64,000 nucleotides of DNA from Glutamicibacter sp. JC586 (GCF_009805585.1 NZ_VHIN01000010.1:124001-188000), one strand, 5' to 3'; shown: positions 7,506-16,530, numbered from the stretch's first letter. Notes: a model not told the origin generated them from the sequence alone. Numbers and translations are program-made.

Positions 7506-8459
7506 ATGGCTGAACACAATAATTTTGGTGCTGCATTGCGCCACGCAGCGGGTACAACAGCATTAGCAGCAGGCGGAGCACTGGCTCTTGGTGGCGCTCT
7601 GTTCGGTTACGGAATGTTGGAGACCCAGAAGTTTGGGCTACGCCGTGAAACTCTGCACGTCTTGCCCCGAGGCTCACACGACATCAAGGTTCTGCACCTA
7701 TCTGACATTCACATGGTCCCCGGCCAGGAAACCAAGATTCAGTGGATTCGCGAACTTGCTGAGCTTCAGCCAGACTTCGTGATCAATACAGGCGATAACC
7801 TCAGCCACCGTGATGGTGTGCCGTCACTCATCAAGGCCTTGGAACCGCTCATGGCATTCCCTGGAGCTTTTGTTCCCGGATCCAATTGCTACTACGCACC
7901 AAAGTTGAAGAACCCGTTTAAGTACTTCTCCCGCTCTGATAGCTCCCCCAGCCCCTCCTCTAAGGACCAGTTGCCATTTGAAGAAATGCACCGTGCCTTC
8001 GGGGCAGCCGGTTGGTCCAACCTGACCAACCGCTCACACTCAACTGTGCTGAACGGACTACGTTTGGATCTGACCGGTGTTGATGATCCGCACATCAACC
8101 GAGACCATTTTGCCGGCTGGACTCGTGGCTCTACAACCAGCGACCAGGCTCCACATGTTCGCATCGCTTTGGCTCATGCGCCATATCAACGTGTGTTGGA
8201 TCAGTTCACCGAAGCGGGTGCCGATGTCATCTTCGCTGGTCATACTCACGGCGGCCAAGTGTGCATTCCGGGCTACGGAGCCCTCGTTTCTAACTGCGAT
8301 TTGCCAACGTGGCGTGCTCGCGGCCTCAGCGATTGGGAGTATGCGGGTAAGAGCGTTCCGCTAAACGTTTCAGCAGGTTTGGGCACCTCACGCTTCGCAC
8401 CAATTCGATTCGCTTGCCCACCCGAGGCAATCCTGGTGACGCTAAAGGCGCGTCGCTAA
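7506..8459 (+). CDS. Metallophosphoesterase (YkuE-like, Rv3683 type)
   Basis: This 317-residue calcineurin-like phosphoesterase has an N-terminal hydrophobic segment (about 15-37) that probably anchors it to the membrane. Metal-binding motifs are LHLSDIHM, INTGDN, the GSNCYY block and FAGHTHGGQV. The GN(D/H) position reads SNC, so the Asn ligand is kept while the following acidic or His residue is Cys. Substrates of this actinobacterial branch are not established; it commonly follows ponA2. ATG 7506 has AAAGGA about 16 nt upstream, unusually far, so the start is only fairly certain. Confidence 0.88.
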   Translation: MAEHNNFGAALRHAAGTTALAAGGALALGGALFGYGMLETQKFGLRRETLHVLPRGSHDIKVLHLSDIHMVPGQETKIQWIRELAELQPDFVINTGDNLSHRDGVPSLIKALEPLMAFPGAFVPGSNCYYAPKLKNPFKYFSRSDSSPSPSSKDQLPFEEMHRAFGAAGWSNLTNRSHSTVLNGLRLDLTGVDDPHINRDHFAGWTRGSTTSDQAPHVRIALAHAPYQRVLDQFTEAGADVIFAGHTHGGQVCIPGYGALVSNCDLPTWRARGLSDWEYAGKSVPLNVSAGLGTSRFAPIRFACPPEAILVTLKARR

Positions 8460-8477
8460 ACCCTCTTTTCCTCCGTC

Positions 8478-8526
8478 AAGATCCCGGCATTTCGCACCAA
8501 CGCGAGAAGCCGGGATCTTTGTTTTC
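8478..8526 (+). terminator. Terminator after the phosphoesterase
   Basis: AAGATCCCGGC (8478-8488) pairs with GCCGGGATCTT (8509-8519), followed by TGTTTTCC. Confidence 0.85.
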
Positions 8527-8566
8527 CTGCATGTGAAGCATTTCTTTCCCATTATTTGCAAAATGA

Positions 8567-8596
8567 TTGAATTCTCTCAACCAGTGACGGTAAGCT
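8567..8596 (+). promoter_or_regulatory. Sigma-70-type promoter for the ABC exporter pair
   Basis: TTGAAT (8567-8572), an 18-bp spacer and TAAGCT (8591-8596) predict transcription start near 8603, about 31 nt before the GTG at 8634. Confidence 0.5.
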
Positions 8597-8633
8597 GAAG
8601 CTCTGTCGAATTTCTGGATGAATACGGGGTGCC

Positions 8634-10457
8634 GTGGCTCAAGCAAAAAAGGTCGAGACTAAAGATCCAGTTCCCCTCTCCGCAACTCTGAAGAGACTGT
8701 ATCCGTTCGTCAAGCCGATTCTTCCTCGACTATTCTGTGGCTTCCTGTGCGCACTAGGTGCCGGCATCGTCGCACTAGCCATCCCACAAGTTCTAGCTTG
8801 GTTGGTCAACTCTGTTTTGCACCGCGATGGAGCTACCTCCGAAGTGTGGATTTCGGTGGCCATCATTGCCGCTCTCGGATTTGTTGAAGCATTGCTGATC
8901 TTCCTTCGACGACAGTTCGTTTTGAATCCGGCTGCCGGGCTAGAAGCCCAGATGCGCATTCGTTTCTACAAGCACCTTCAGCGCTTGCCTGTAGCTTTCC
9001 ACGAGCGTTGGGGCTCGGGACAGCTACTCTCCCGCTCTATGTCAGACTTGTCGTTGCTACGTCGCTGGCTGGCCTTCGGCGCCATGATGCTGGTGGTGGA
9101 AACCGTTACCGTGATCACCGGTCTGATCTTGATGTTCACTCACTCGTGGATTCTGGGTTTGCTCTACCTACTGGGTTCGATCCCCATTGCGATCAAGGCC
9201 TACCGTTTCCGCAACGAATTCCGCGCAGCAAGTCGGCTCAGTCAAGACCAAGCCGGCGATTTGGCAACGGCCGTTGAAGAATCCGTCCATGGCATCCGTG
9301 TGATCAAGGCCTTCGGCCGTGGCCCGCACATCTATGAAGGCTTTAATACTCAGGCAAAGTCCCTACAAGAAACCGAAATCGCCAAAGCTAAAACGCTGGC
9401 CAGCTTCCTACTCACTGTAGTTGCCGTGCCAGAAACCATTCTCGGTATTGGCCTGATCATCGGTATCGCACAAGTGGCTGGTGGCACGTTGAGTGTTGGA
9501 GCACTGGTTGCGTATTTCTCAATCGCTGCGGTTATCGCCGGTCCAGTGGAAGGCATGGGCATGCTCTTGGGTATGACCTTGAGTACCAAGACTGCACTAG
9601 ACCGACACTTTGAAGTCATGGACTCCGCTAACGACATCATCTCTCCCCAAACTCCGACAATTCCGGAGACCAGGGACGGTAGCGTTCAGCTTCGTCACGT
9701 CCGGTTTGCCTATCCAGATACCGCCGGCACGCACCGTCCGATACTTGCCGACATTGATCTGCAAATTCGTCCCGGTGAAACCATGGCTTTGGTGGGCATC
9801 ACCGGATCCGGTAAATCAACTCTGCTGAACTTGATCCCCCGCCTGCACGAGGTCACCGCCGGTGAGGTCCTCATCCATGGACAGAACGTCAAGGATTGGG
9901 ACCTAGATCAACTTCGTACCGAAATCGCGGTGGCCTTTGAGGACACTACGTTGTTCTCCAACACCATCCGGGAAAACGTGCTGCTCGGCGCACCAGAAGA
10001 GCTGAACGACGAACAACGCGAAGCGCTACTGAATGAAGCCTTGGACGTAGCCCAGGCGCACTTCACCTACGACTTGCCACAGGGCGTAGGCACGCTGATT
10101 GGCGAAGAGGGACTGTCGCTCTCAGGTGGGCAGCGTCAACGCATCGCTTTGGCCCGCGCCATTGCTGCGCGCCCGAGCATCTTGGTTCTTGATGATCCTC
10201 TCTCGGCATTGGACGTGCGCACCGAGGAACTGGTGACCGAAAAGCTTCGTGAAGTCTTGGCCGGAACTACCACGCTTATCGTCGCGCACCGGCCTTCAAC
10301 GGTGATGCTCGCCGACCGTGTGGCCTTACTGCGTGATGGCCGCGTAGATGCTGTAGGAAGCCACACCCACCTGCTCAGTACCAACGAACACTATAGATTT
10401 GTCATCGCCAGTCTTGATGACGAAGAAGAATCAGCAACGCAGGAGGCCACCCGATGA
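8634..10457 (+). CDS. ABC exporter half-transporter, subunit 1 (degenerate Walker B)
   Basis: The 607 residues hold an exporter-type transmembrane domain (about 25-330) and a nucleotide-binding domain. The latter has Walker A GITGSGKST (389-397), a canonical LSGGQ (496-500), Walker B ILVLDDP and switch His552. The catalytic Glu after Walker B is Asp521, and the Q-loop glutamine is Glu (VAFEDTTLF). These mark one degenerate ATP site, as in heterodimeric exporters such as TM287/288 and BmrCD. Start is GTG 8634. The stop overlaps the next gene's ATG in ATGA, so the partner is translationally coupled. The substrate cannot be read from sequence; export of a drug, lipid or peptide is possible. Confidence 0.92.
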   Translation: MAQAKKVETKDPVPLSATLKRLYPFVKPILPRLFCGFLCALGAGIVALAIPQVLAWLVNSVLHRDGATSEVWISVAIIAALGFVEALLIFLRRQFVLNPAAGLEAQMRIRFYKHLQRLPVAFHERWGSGQLLSRSMSDLSLLRRWLAFGAMMLVVETVTVITGLILMFTHSWILGLLYLLGSIPIAIKAYRFRNEFRAASRLSQDQAGDLATAVEESVHGIRVIKAFGRGPHIYEGFNTQAKSLQETEIAKAKTLASFLLTVVAVPETILGIGLIIGIAQVAGGTLSVGALVAYFSIAAVIAGPVEGMGMLLGMTLSTKTALDRHFEVMDSANDIISPQTPTIPETRDGSVQLRHVRFAYPDTAGTHRPILADIDLQIRPGETMALVGITGSGKSTLLNLIPRLHEVTAGEVLIHGQNVKDWDLDQLRTEIAVAFEDTTLFSNTIRENVLLGAPEELNDEQREALLNEALDVAQAHFTYDLPQGVGTLIGEEGLSLSGGQRQRIALARAIAARPSILVLDDPLSALDVRTEELVTEKLREVLAGTTTLIVAHRPSTVMLADRVALLRDGRVDAVGSHTHLLSTNEHYRFVIASLDDEEESATQEATR

Positions 10458-12262
10458 GCCAGCCGTTAGGTGTCTCCAACGAAGACGCAATCAAGCTCAG
10501 TGCTGCTGACCGCAAGATCGTGCGCCAGCGGTCCTTCCGGTTACTGGGCTCGCTCGCGCTCCCGCAGAAAAAGCAGTTCATTCTCACTGTCGTATTGGTG
10601 TTGCTCTCCAATGCAGCTCGCGTGTTGCTTCCGGTGCTCATTGCTTTTGCTATCGACTGGACCCTGCCACAGGTACGTGAGGGCAACTGGTCAGCGTTGG
10701 GAGTAACCGGTGCCGGATACATCATCTGCGCGATCCTCAGTGGCTTCTTACTATCGTGGTACATCAACTCTGCAGCTAGAATCTCCCAGGCGATGTTGTT
10801 AGATCTGCGACAACAGGTGTTCCGCCATACCCAGCGTCTAAGCCTAGAATTCCACGAAAACTACACCTCTGGTCGCATCATTTCCCGTCAGACATCTGAT
10901 TTGGAAACCTTACGCGAACTGCTCGATCAGGGTGTCTCAGAGCTTGCATCCTCTTGTGTTTTTGTCGTTTTCACCTTGATCTCCATTTTCTTCCTCGACT
11001 GGCGCAGTGGTCTGGTGGTCTGTGTCGCTGCGGTACCTGTAACTATTTTGTTCATCTGGTACCAGCGCCGTTCCGAAGTTCTCTACCGTGAGTCCCGTGT
11101 TGTCTCGGCCAAGGTCATTTCCACTTTCGTGGAAACCATGACGGGAATCCGAGCAGTCAAAGCATTCCGGCGCGAGCGGGCCAACGATACGAACTATCAG
11201 GAGATTGCAGAGAAGTACCGGGACAACTCGGTCCGCTCCTTCAACCTTTTTGGCATTCTGCAGCCGGGCCTGGTCCTGATTGGCAACCTGACGGTCGCCG
11301 CGCTTCTGGCTTATGGTGGGTTCCGAATCATTGGTGGCACGATGGCCGTTGGAGCTATGGTGGCGATCTTGCTGGCTTCCAAGCGCTTGTTCCAGCCTGT
11401 GGAACAGATTGCGATGTTCTACTCGTCGCTACAGTCTGCAACGGCCGCGTTAGAAAAGGTCTCAGGTCTATTGGAGGAAGAACCTACCGTTCGCGAACCA
11501 GCCCAACCAAAGTCGATTTCCGCTGTGGCTGGCGACTTGAATTTCAAGGAAGCGGTCTTTGGTTACGGTGATGGGCCAATCATCATGGACAAATTTGATC
11601 TGCATATTCCAGCGGGCCAAACGGTGGCAGTGGTCGGACAGACCGGCGCGGGCAAGTCGACGCTGGCCAAGTTGATCGCCCGCTTCTATGACCTTCGCTC
11701 TGGCACCTTGGAATTGGATTCAGTTCCTATCAACGAACTATCTAACAAGGAATTACGCCAGCACGTGGTCATGGTGACACAAGAAGCGTTCCTCTTCTCA
11801 GGCTCAGTTGCCGAGAACATCGCTTTAGGACGTCCTGGAGCATCCCTCGACGACATCCACAGCGCCGCACGAGCAGTCGGCGCGCATGAGTTCATCATGG
11901 ATCTTCCAGAAGGCTACGACACAGATGTGAATAAGCGTGGCGGACGCGTCTCCGCCGGACAACGTCAGCTGATCTCCTTTGCCCGAGCTTTCTTGGCAGA
12001 CCCTGCAGTCTTGATTCTGGATGAGGCGACCAGTTCCTTGGATATCCCTTCAGAGCGAGCAGTCCAGCGCGGCCTACAGACGCTATTGGGTAACCGCACG
12101 GCGCTGATCATCGCTCACCGCCTCTCCACGGTGCAGATCGCTGACCGTGTCCTGGTAGTCCACGATGGAAAGATCGCCGAGGATGGCACGCCGCAGGAAC
12201 TCATCGCCAGCGAGGGCCGTTTTGCTGCCTTGCACAAGGCGTGGAAAGACTCGTTGGTCTAA
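10454..12262 (+). CDS. ABC exporter half-transporter, subunit 2 (degenerate signature)
   Basis: The 602 residues hold six predicted membrane segments followed by an ATPase domain with Walker A GQTGAGKST (395-403), Walker B LILDE with catalytic Glu524, and switch His555. The signature motif is VSAGQ (499-503) instead of LSGGQ. In a heterodimer that signature faces the Walker A/B of subunit 1, so both deviations fall in the same, non-hydrolytic site. The other site (Walker A/B here, LSGGQ from subunit 1) is intact. The start overlaps the upstream stop by 4 nt. Confidence 0.92.
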   Translation: MSQPLGVSNEDAIKLSAADRKIVRQRSFRLLGSLALPQKKQFILTVVLVLLSNAARVLLPVLIAFAIDWTLPQVREGNWSALGVTGAGYIICAILSGFLLSWYINSAARISQAMLLDLRQQVFRHTQRLSLEFHENYTSGRIISRQTSDLETLRELLDQGVSELASSCVFVVFTLISIFFLDWRSGLVVCVAAVPVTILFIWYQRRSEVLYRESRVVSAKVISTFVETMTGIRAVKAFRRERANDTNYQEIAEKYRDNSVRSFNLFGILQPGLVLIGNLTVAALLAYGGFRIIGGTMAVGAMVAILLASKRLFQPVEQIAMFYSSLQSATAALEKVSGLLEEEPTVREPAQPKSISAVAGDLNFKEAVFGYGDGPIIMDKFDLHIPAGQTVAVVGQTGAGKSTLAKLIARFYDLRSGTLELDSVPINELSNKELRQHVVMVTQEAFLFSGSVAENIALGRPGASLDDIHSAARAVGAHEFIMDLPEGYDTDVNKRGGRVSAGQRQLISFARAFLADPAVLILDEATSSLDIPSERAVQRGLQTLLGNRTALIIAHRLSTVQIADRVLVVHDGKIAEDGTPQELIASEGRFAALHKAWKDSLV

Positions 12263-12288
12263 ACCATCTATCTGCTGATACATCAACA

Positions 12289-12335
12289 AAGCCCCTGTTG
12301 GTCCGGAAACGCATTCCGGCCCAACAGGGGCTTGC
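12289..12335. terminator. Bidirectional terminator between the ABC exporter and purC
   Basis: AAGCCCCTGTTGG (from 12289) pairs with CCAACAGGGGCTT (to 12333), with an inner TCCGGAA/TTCCGG extension. It serves two convergent units. Confidence 0.85.
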
Positions 12336-12353
12336 CTATGACTACTGGTGCTA

Positions 12354-13259
12354 CTAAGCGCTAAACCTTTGACCGGTTAGACGCTCATAAGCTTCGATGT
12401 ACCGAGCGCGCGTCTTCTCAACGATCTCTGCCGGAAGCTGCGGTGGCTCCTGGCCGGAGTTCTTGTCCCAGCCAGATGCTTCGCTGGTCAGCCAGTCACG
12501 AACGAACTGCTTGTCAAAGCTCGGCTGTGCATGACCTGGCTCGTAAGCAGCTGCATCCCAGAAGCGAGAGGAGTCTGGAGTCAGTACTTCATCACCCAAG
12601 GTCACTTCACCGTTTGCTGGATCAGCACCGAATTCAACCTTGGTATCCGCCAAGATGATGCCGCGGGCACGCGCTATCTGCTCTGCTTGTTCGTACAACG
12701 CAACAGTCTTCTCGCGCAGCGCCTCGGCAACCTCAGTGCCGACGCGTTCTACGGTCTGTTCGTAGGTGATGTTTTCGTCGTGCTCTCCGACCTCGGCCTT
12801 TGCCGAAGGTGTGAACAATGCAGGCTCCAGCCGGGAGCCATCTACTAGGCCCTCAGGCAATGGCAAGCTGCACACGGTCTTGGAGACCTTGTACTCGGCC
12901 AGGCCCGAACCGGTAAGGTATCCGCGAGCGATGCACTCGATGGGGTACATCTCAAGCTTCTTGCAAACCATGGCACGGCCGGCCACGGCTTCTGGAACCT
13001 CGGTGGAGATCACGTGGTTTGCGAAGTCGCTCAGCTGTTCGAACCACCACAGGCTTAGCTGCGTCAGAACTTTACCCTTATCCGGGATCTCGCTGGTGAG
13101 CACAAAGTCATAGGCACTGATGCGGTCCGAGGCAACAACCAGTACGCGGTCGGTGTCATCGAAGCTGGTGCCGGCTGGTACGTAAAGATCGCGTACCTTA
13201 CCTGAATAGAAATGGTCCCAACCCTCAAGGTCGAGTACTTCAGTCTGTAGTCCTGCCAT
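12354..13259 (-). CDS. purC: Phosphoribosylaminoimidazole-succinocarboxamide synthase (SAICAR synthetase)
   Basis: PurC ligates aspartate to CAIR with ATP, forming SAICAR in de novo purine synthesis. The 301 residues show the family's N-terminal YSGKVRDLY, then VLVVASDRISAYDFVL, and SGLAEYKV after the ECIARGYLTGSG block. The longer, eukaryote-like form of about 300 residues is usual for actinobacteria. ATG 13259 lies 14 bp after purD on the same strand, so the two form an operon in the order purD-purC. Confidence 0.96.
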   Translation of the reverse strand: MAGLQTEVLDLEGWDHFYSGKVRDLYVPAGTSFDDTDRVLVVASDRISAYDFVLTSEIPDKGKVLTQLSLWWFEQLSDFANHVISTEVPEAVAGRAMVCKKLEMYPIECIARGYLTGSGLAEYKVSKTVCSLPLPEGLVDGSRLEPALFTPSAKAEVGEHDENITYEQTVERVGTEVAEALREKTVALYEQAEQIARARGIILADTKVEFGADPANGEVTLGDEVLTPDSSRFWDAAAYEPGHAQPSFDKQFVRDWLTSEASGWDKNSGQEPPQLPAEIVEKTRARYIEAYERLTGQRFSA

Positions 13260-13273
13260 GGCTATCTGGTCCT

Positions 13274-14560
13274 CTACTTGCTTTGCTTCGTGATGACGAT
13301 TTCGCCGCGTTCGGCCTTCAGTGCAATGTCAGTGCGTGACTGTGCGCCGTCCCAGCTGATCTCGGCGACTCCTGCGTAGGCGGCCTTACGTGCCGCGCTA
13401 AGGTCATCGCCAAGCCCAACGACCGCCAACACTCGTCCACCGGAAACAATGATGTTGCCGTCTGCATCTGCGGAAGTTCCTGCGTGCATCACGTGCACAT
13501 TCTCCAGCGCGTTGGCGGCGTCCAAACCGGAAATAACTGCACCCTTCACCGGGGTGTCAGGGTAATTCTCGGCGGCGATTACTACGTCCACCGCGGTCTG
13601 TGAGGACCAGTTCAGCTGCTCCGCGTCATCTAGCTGTCCCTTGGCAGCAGCCAGCAAGATGCCACCGAGTGGAGTCTTCAGGCGAGCGAGCACGGCTTGA
13701 GTTTCTGGATCACCAAAGCGTGCATTGAATTCAATGACGCGGATACCGCGCTTGGTCACTGCCAAACCGCAGTAGAGCACGCCGGTGAACGGAGTGCCAC
13801 GCTTTTCCATTTCACGCAGGGTTGGGTAGGCGACGCGTTCCATGACTTCGTCAACGAAGTTCTCCGGGAGCCATTCAAGCGGTGAGTACGCTCCCATACC
13901 ACCGGTGTTCGGACCTTCATCATTGTCGAAGATGCGCTTGAAGTCTTGGGCTGGAGACAACGGAACGGCGTGCTTGCCATCGCAGATGACAAAGAGTGAA
14001 ACTTCTGGGCCATCGAGAAATTCTTCGATAACTACGGTGCCACCGGCTGCAAAGCAAACTTCAGCATGTTCCAACGCTTCGTCGCGGTCGGAGGTGACAA
14101 CTACGCCCTTGCCGGCAGCCAGTCCATCATCCTTGACCACATACGGTGCGCCGAAGTCATCTAGTGCGTTAGCGGCTTCCTCACGGTTGGTCGCTACATG
14201 GGCCATCGCGGTGGGCACTTCAGCAGCAGCCATAACGTTTTTGGCGAAGGCCTTAGAGGCTTCAAGCTGGGCGGCGGCCTTGGTTGGACCGAAGACTGGG
14301 ATGCCAGCTTCAATCAGGGCATCGGATACACCAGCGGCCAAGGGGGCTTCGGGACCAACAACGACCAGGTCGCTAGCTAGCTCTCGGGCCAGTTCCAGAA
14401 CTGCGGCCGGGTTCTGTGCGTCAATCTCGTGGGTGGTGACGTCTTGTGCGATGCCGGCGTTGCCGGGTGCACAATGAACTTCTTTGACGTAGGGGTCTGC
14501 ACTGAGTGCTCGGACAATTGCATGCTCGCGGCCACCTGGGCCAATAACCAGTACCTTCAC
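13274..14560 (-). CDS. purD: Phosphoribosylamine-glycine ligase (GAR synthetase)
   Basis: PurD joins glycine to 5-phosphoribosylamine using ATP. The 428-residue ATP-grasp enzyme begins with the glycine-rich MKVLVIGPGGREHAIV. It contains VVVGPEAPLAAG, the nucleotide-binding YVVKDDGLAAGKGVV and the metal-binding EFNARFGDPETQAVL. It is first in the purD-purC operon and divergent from the asparaginase gene, with 41 bp between the two starts. Confidence 0.96.
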   Translation of the reverse strand: MKVLVIGPGGREHAIVRALSADPYVKEVHCAPGNAGIAQDVTTHEIDAQNPAAVLELARELASDLVVVGPEAPLAAGVSDALIEAGIPVFGPTKAAAQLEASKAFAKNVMAAAEVPTAMAHVATNREEAANALDDFGAPYVVKDDGLAAGKGVVVTSDRDEALEHAEVCFAAGGTVVIEEFLDGPEVSLFVICDGKHAVPLSPAQDFKRIFDNDEGPNTGGMGAYSPLEWLPENFVDEVMERVAYPTLREMEKRGTPFTGVLYCGLAVTKRGIRVIEFNARFGDPETQAVLARLKTPLGGILLAAAKGQLDDAEQLNWSSQTAVDVVIAAENYPDTPVKGAVISGLDAANALENVHVMHAGTSADADGNIIVSGGRVLAVVGLGDDLSAARKAAYAGVAEISWDGAQSRTDIALKAERGEIVITKQSK

Positions 14561-14601
14561 CCGCCCGAGTTTACCGGAGATTCAGGGAGCTAACGCTGTC
14601 T

Positions 14602-15633
14602 ATGACTTCGCCCGAACATGTGTATTTCAAGACAAGCCCAACACATAAACTGAGCTGTATGGATGGTTCTTTGGAAATTTCCGATTGCGCGCAGTTGGTT
14701 CAGGTCCGACGCAATGGTGTTGTTGAATCCCGACATTACGGCGCTGTGGTGGTGCTCGGATCCGATGGTTCGCAGCTCTTAGCTTTGGGCAATCCACAAG
14801 CGTTAATCTTTCCGCGTTCAGCCATCAAGCCATTCCAAGCACTCGCGTCTTTGCGCTGTGGCGCCGATTTGGGTGCAGAACAGCTAGCTCTAGCCTGCGC
14901 AAGTCACGTGGGAAGCTTTGCCCACCAAAATTTGGCTCACCAATTGTTGGACTCGGCGGGGCTCTCCGCGTCCGATTTGCAGTGCCCAGAAGCCTGGCCC
15001 GCAGATTCAGCAACGCGCACCCAAATGATCCTCGAGCATTTACCCAAGACTCGGCTGGCCTTCAATTGTTCGGGGAAGCATGCCGCGTTCCTCGTGGCAG
15101 CTAAGGCCATGGGTGCCAGAACCGAAAGCTACCTCGATCCGCGGCATCCGGTACAAGAAGCTGCACGCGGTGTTCTTGAAGAGTATTGCGGTCCGATACC
15201 TTTCACTGGGGTCGATGGTTGTGGTGCCCCTGCGATACAGATGTCCTTGCGCAGCCTAGCTGACGGCTTTCATCAGTTGGTCACTTCAACGCAGCGCGAG
15301 GCTCAGAAAGTGGTGAGGGCGATGCTAGATCATCCTTGGGCTGTAAGGGGTGCTGGTCAGCCCAATACCGAAGTGATCAGGCAAGCTGGAATCATCGCCA
15401 AGCTGGGAGCAGAAGGTGTATTGGCGATGGCGGCACCCAATGGGGTTACCGTGGCACTAAAAATGCTTGATGGATCCTCGCGAGGAACGGATCTGCTCGC
15501 CCTGTCACTGCTGCATAAGTTCTCTGCAATCGAAGAAAACGAGTACCGCACTCTGCAAGAGCTACTTCAGCCACCAGCCATCACGGCCGGTGCGCAAGCA
15601 GCTGATCTACAGTTAGCTGAGACCGATTTCTAG
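14602..15633 (+). CDS. Asparaginase II family protein (Rhizobium AnsA type)
   Basis: The 343-residue protein matches the Asparaginase_II family, distinct from the E. coli type and characterised in Rhizobium etli: it has RSAIKPFQA (72-80) and NCSGKHAAFL (155-164), the two Ser-Lys blocks of that active site. It is likely a cytoplasmic enzyme releasing ammonia and aspartate from asparagine. I kept ATG 14602 (GGGAG about 13 nt upstream), but ATG 14659 is equally consistent with the conserved region. It is followed 78 bp later by the SCP2-like gene. Confidence 0.85.
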   Translation: MTSPEHVYFKTSPTHKLSCMDGSLEISDCAQLVQVRRNGVVESRHYGAVVVLGSDGSQLLALGNPQALIFPRSAIKPFQALASLRCGADLGAEQLALACASHVGSFAHQNLAHQLLDSAGLSASDLQCPEAWPADSATRTQMILEHLPKTRLAFNCSGKHAAFLVAAKAMGARTESYLDPRHPVQEAARGVLEEYCGPIPFTGVDGCGAPAIQMSLRSLADGFHQLVTSTQREAQKVVRAMLDHPWAVRGAGQPNTEVIRQAGIIAKLGAEGVLAMAAPNGVTVALKMLDGSSRGTDLLALSLLHKFSAIEENEYRTLQELLQPPAITAGAQAADLQLAETDF

Positions 15634-15711
15634 TTTTGCGCTGCTGGCGAGGACCAGTTCCGGGGCGAATGTGACAGTTTTACGTCATTGAATCAAGGAG
15701 ATACATCACTC

Positions 15712-16092
15712 ATGGCAATCAAGCGGCGCGTAGATGAAACCGCCGGACGCTCGGCGGTACGCGAGTGGGCTACAAGTACTCAAGGACCAACAAAGATAGC
15801 GCGTCCAGTGCTAGCCATGGCTGTTCGCTACCTGCTGGAAGAATTAGCTTCTCGTGCCGAGGGAAATTCAGTTGAGGTGCGCATTCCACCTTTCGGTGTG
15901 ACTCAGTGCATAGCCGGGCCTAGGCATACCCGTGGGACCCCACCAAATGTGGTCGAAATGTCTGCCGAACTCTGGCTTCAGCTAGCTACCGGTCGAACCT
16001 CTTGGGCTGAAGCACAGCAGACTGGTCAGCTGCATGCCTCGGGACTTAGGGCAGACTTGTCCGCGCACCTACCACTTATTGAGTACCCTTAA
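15712..16092 (+). CDS. Sterol carrier (SCP2-like) family protein
   Basis: This 126-residue protein has a basic N-terminus (MAIKRRVDET), a helix ARPVLAMAVRYLLEELASRA, and a C-terminal block VEMSAELWLQLATGRTSWAEA. That block resembles the SCP2-like fold of actinobacterial 'sterol carrier family' proteins encoded beside purF. The ligand and function are unknown. AAGGAGA lies 10 nt before ATG 15712, which settles the start over an earlier in-frame ATG. It is followed closely by a small membrane protein and purF. Confidence 0.8.
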   Translation: MAIKRRVDETAGRSAVREWATSTQGPTKIARPVLAMAVRYLLEELASRAEGNSVEVRIPPFGVTQCIAGPRHTRGTPPNVVEMSAELWLQLATGRTSWAEAQQTGQLHASGLRADLSAHLPLIEYP

Positions 16093-16096
16093 GGGT

Positions 16097-16423
16097 ATGG
16101 AGCAACACCCCGCTACACCGAAAACTGCAGAGCAAAGTGTCGAAGTGCAAATTCACTCGGCACCTAAATTCTGGCCATTCATTTTAACCTTCGTCGTACT
16201 CGGTGCGCTGATCGGTCTGGTCATTGGCCTACTCGGCGAACCTTCGCAGGAATATACCCGGGCGTCAGCCTCAGGGTTCTTCGCAATGTTCGGTGCCGGT
16301 TTAGGCGCAGGTATCGGGGCACTGGTGTTCGTGATCATTGATCGCGTCTCCTCCAAGAAGTCCACCAAACATCTGGCAGTACCTCTGGCCGAGGACACTG
16401 ACTCCAGTACACAACAAGGCTAG
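16097..16423 (+). CDS. Small two-helix membrane protein upstream of purF
   Basis: The 108 residues contain two hydrophobic segments: one starting at FWPFILTFVVLGALIGLV (about 25-46) and one at FFAMFGAGLGAGIGALVFV (about 60-82). Both tails are hydrophilic. I do not recognise the family beyond a conserved actinobacterial small membrane protein. ATG 16097 follows the previous stop by 4 nt, and the junction lies in the palindrome TACCCTTAAGGGTA (16084-16097). Translation probably depends on termination of the SCP2-like gene. Confidence 0.75.
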   Translation: MEQHPATPKTAEQSVEVQIHSAPKFWPFILTFVVLGALIGLVIGLLGEPSQEYTRASASGFFAMFGAGLGAGIGALVFVIIDRVSSKKSTKHLAVPLAEDTDSSTQQG

Positions 16424-16426
16424 GCA

Positions 16427-16503
16427 GCTTTTCCCTTCCACTGAAAAGCGGGCGGCCGCGCACCTGGCCGCCACCAACCACACACAATCGGTCGGTGTCG
16501 ACC
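16427..16503 (+). other. Three consecutive inverted repeats in the purF leader
   Basis: GCTTTTC/GAAAAGC (16427-16449), GGCGGCC/GGCCGCC (16451-16472) and GGTCG/CGACC (16490-16503) can each form a stem-loop in the 107-nt gap before purF. No U-run follows. It could be a leader structure or a weak Rho-dependent stop. Confidence 0.45.
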
Positions 16504-16530
16504 AGACCAGAACATGAGAGAATAACTGAC

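Noticed and set aside
16084-16097. TACCCTTAAGGGTA palindrome as a transcription-factor operator
   Set aside because: It straddles a stop and start codon inside an apparent operon; more likely coincidental or related to translation coupling.
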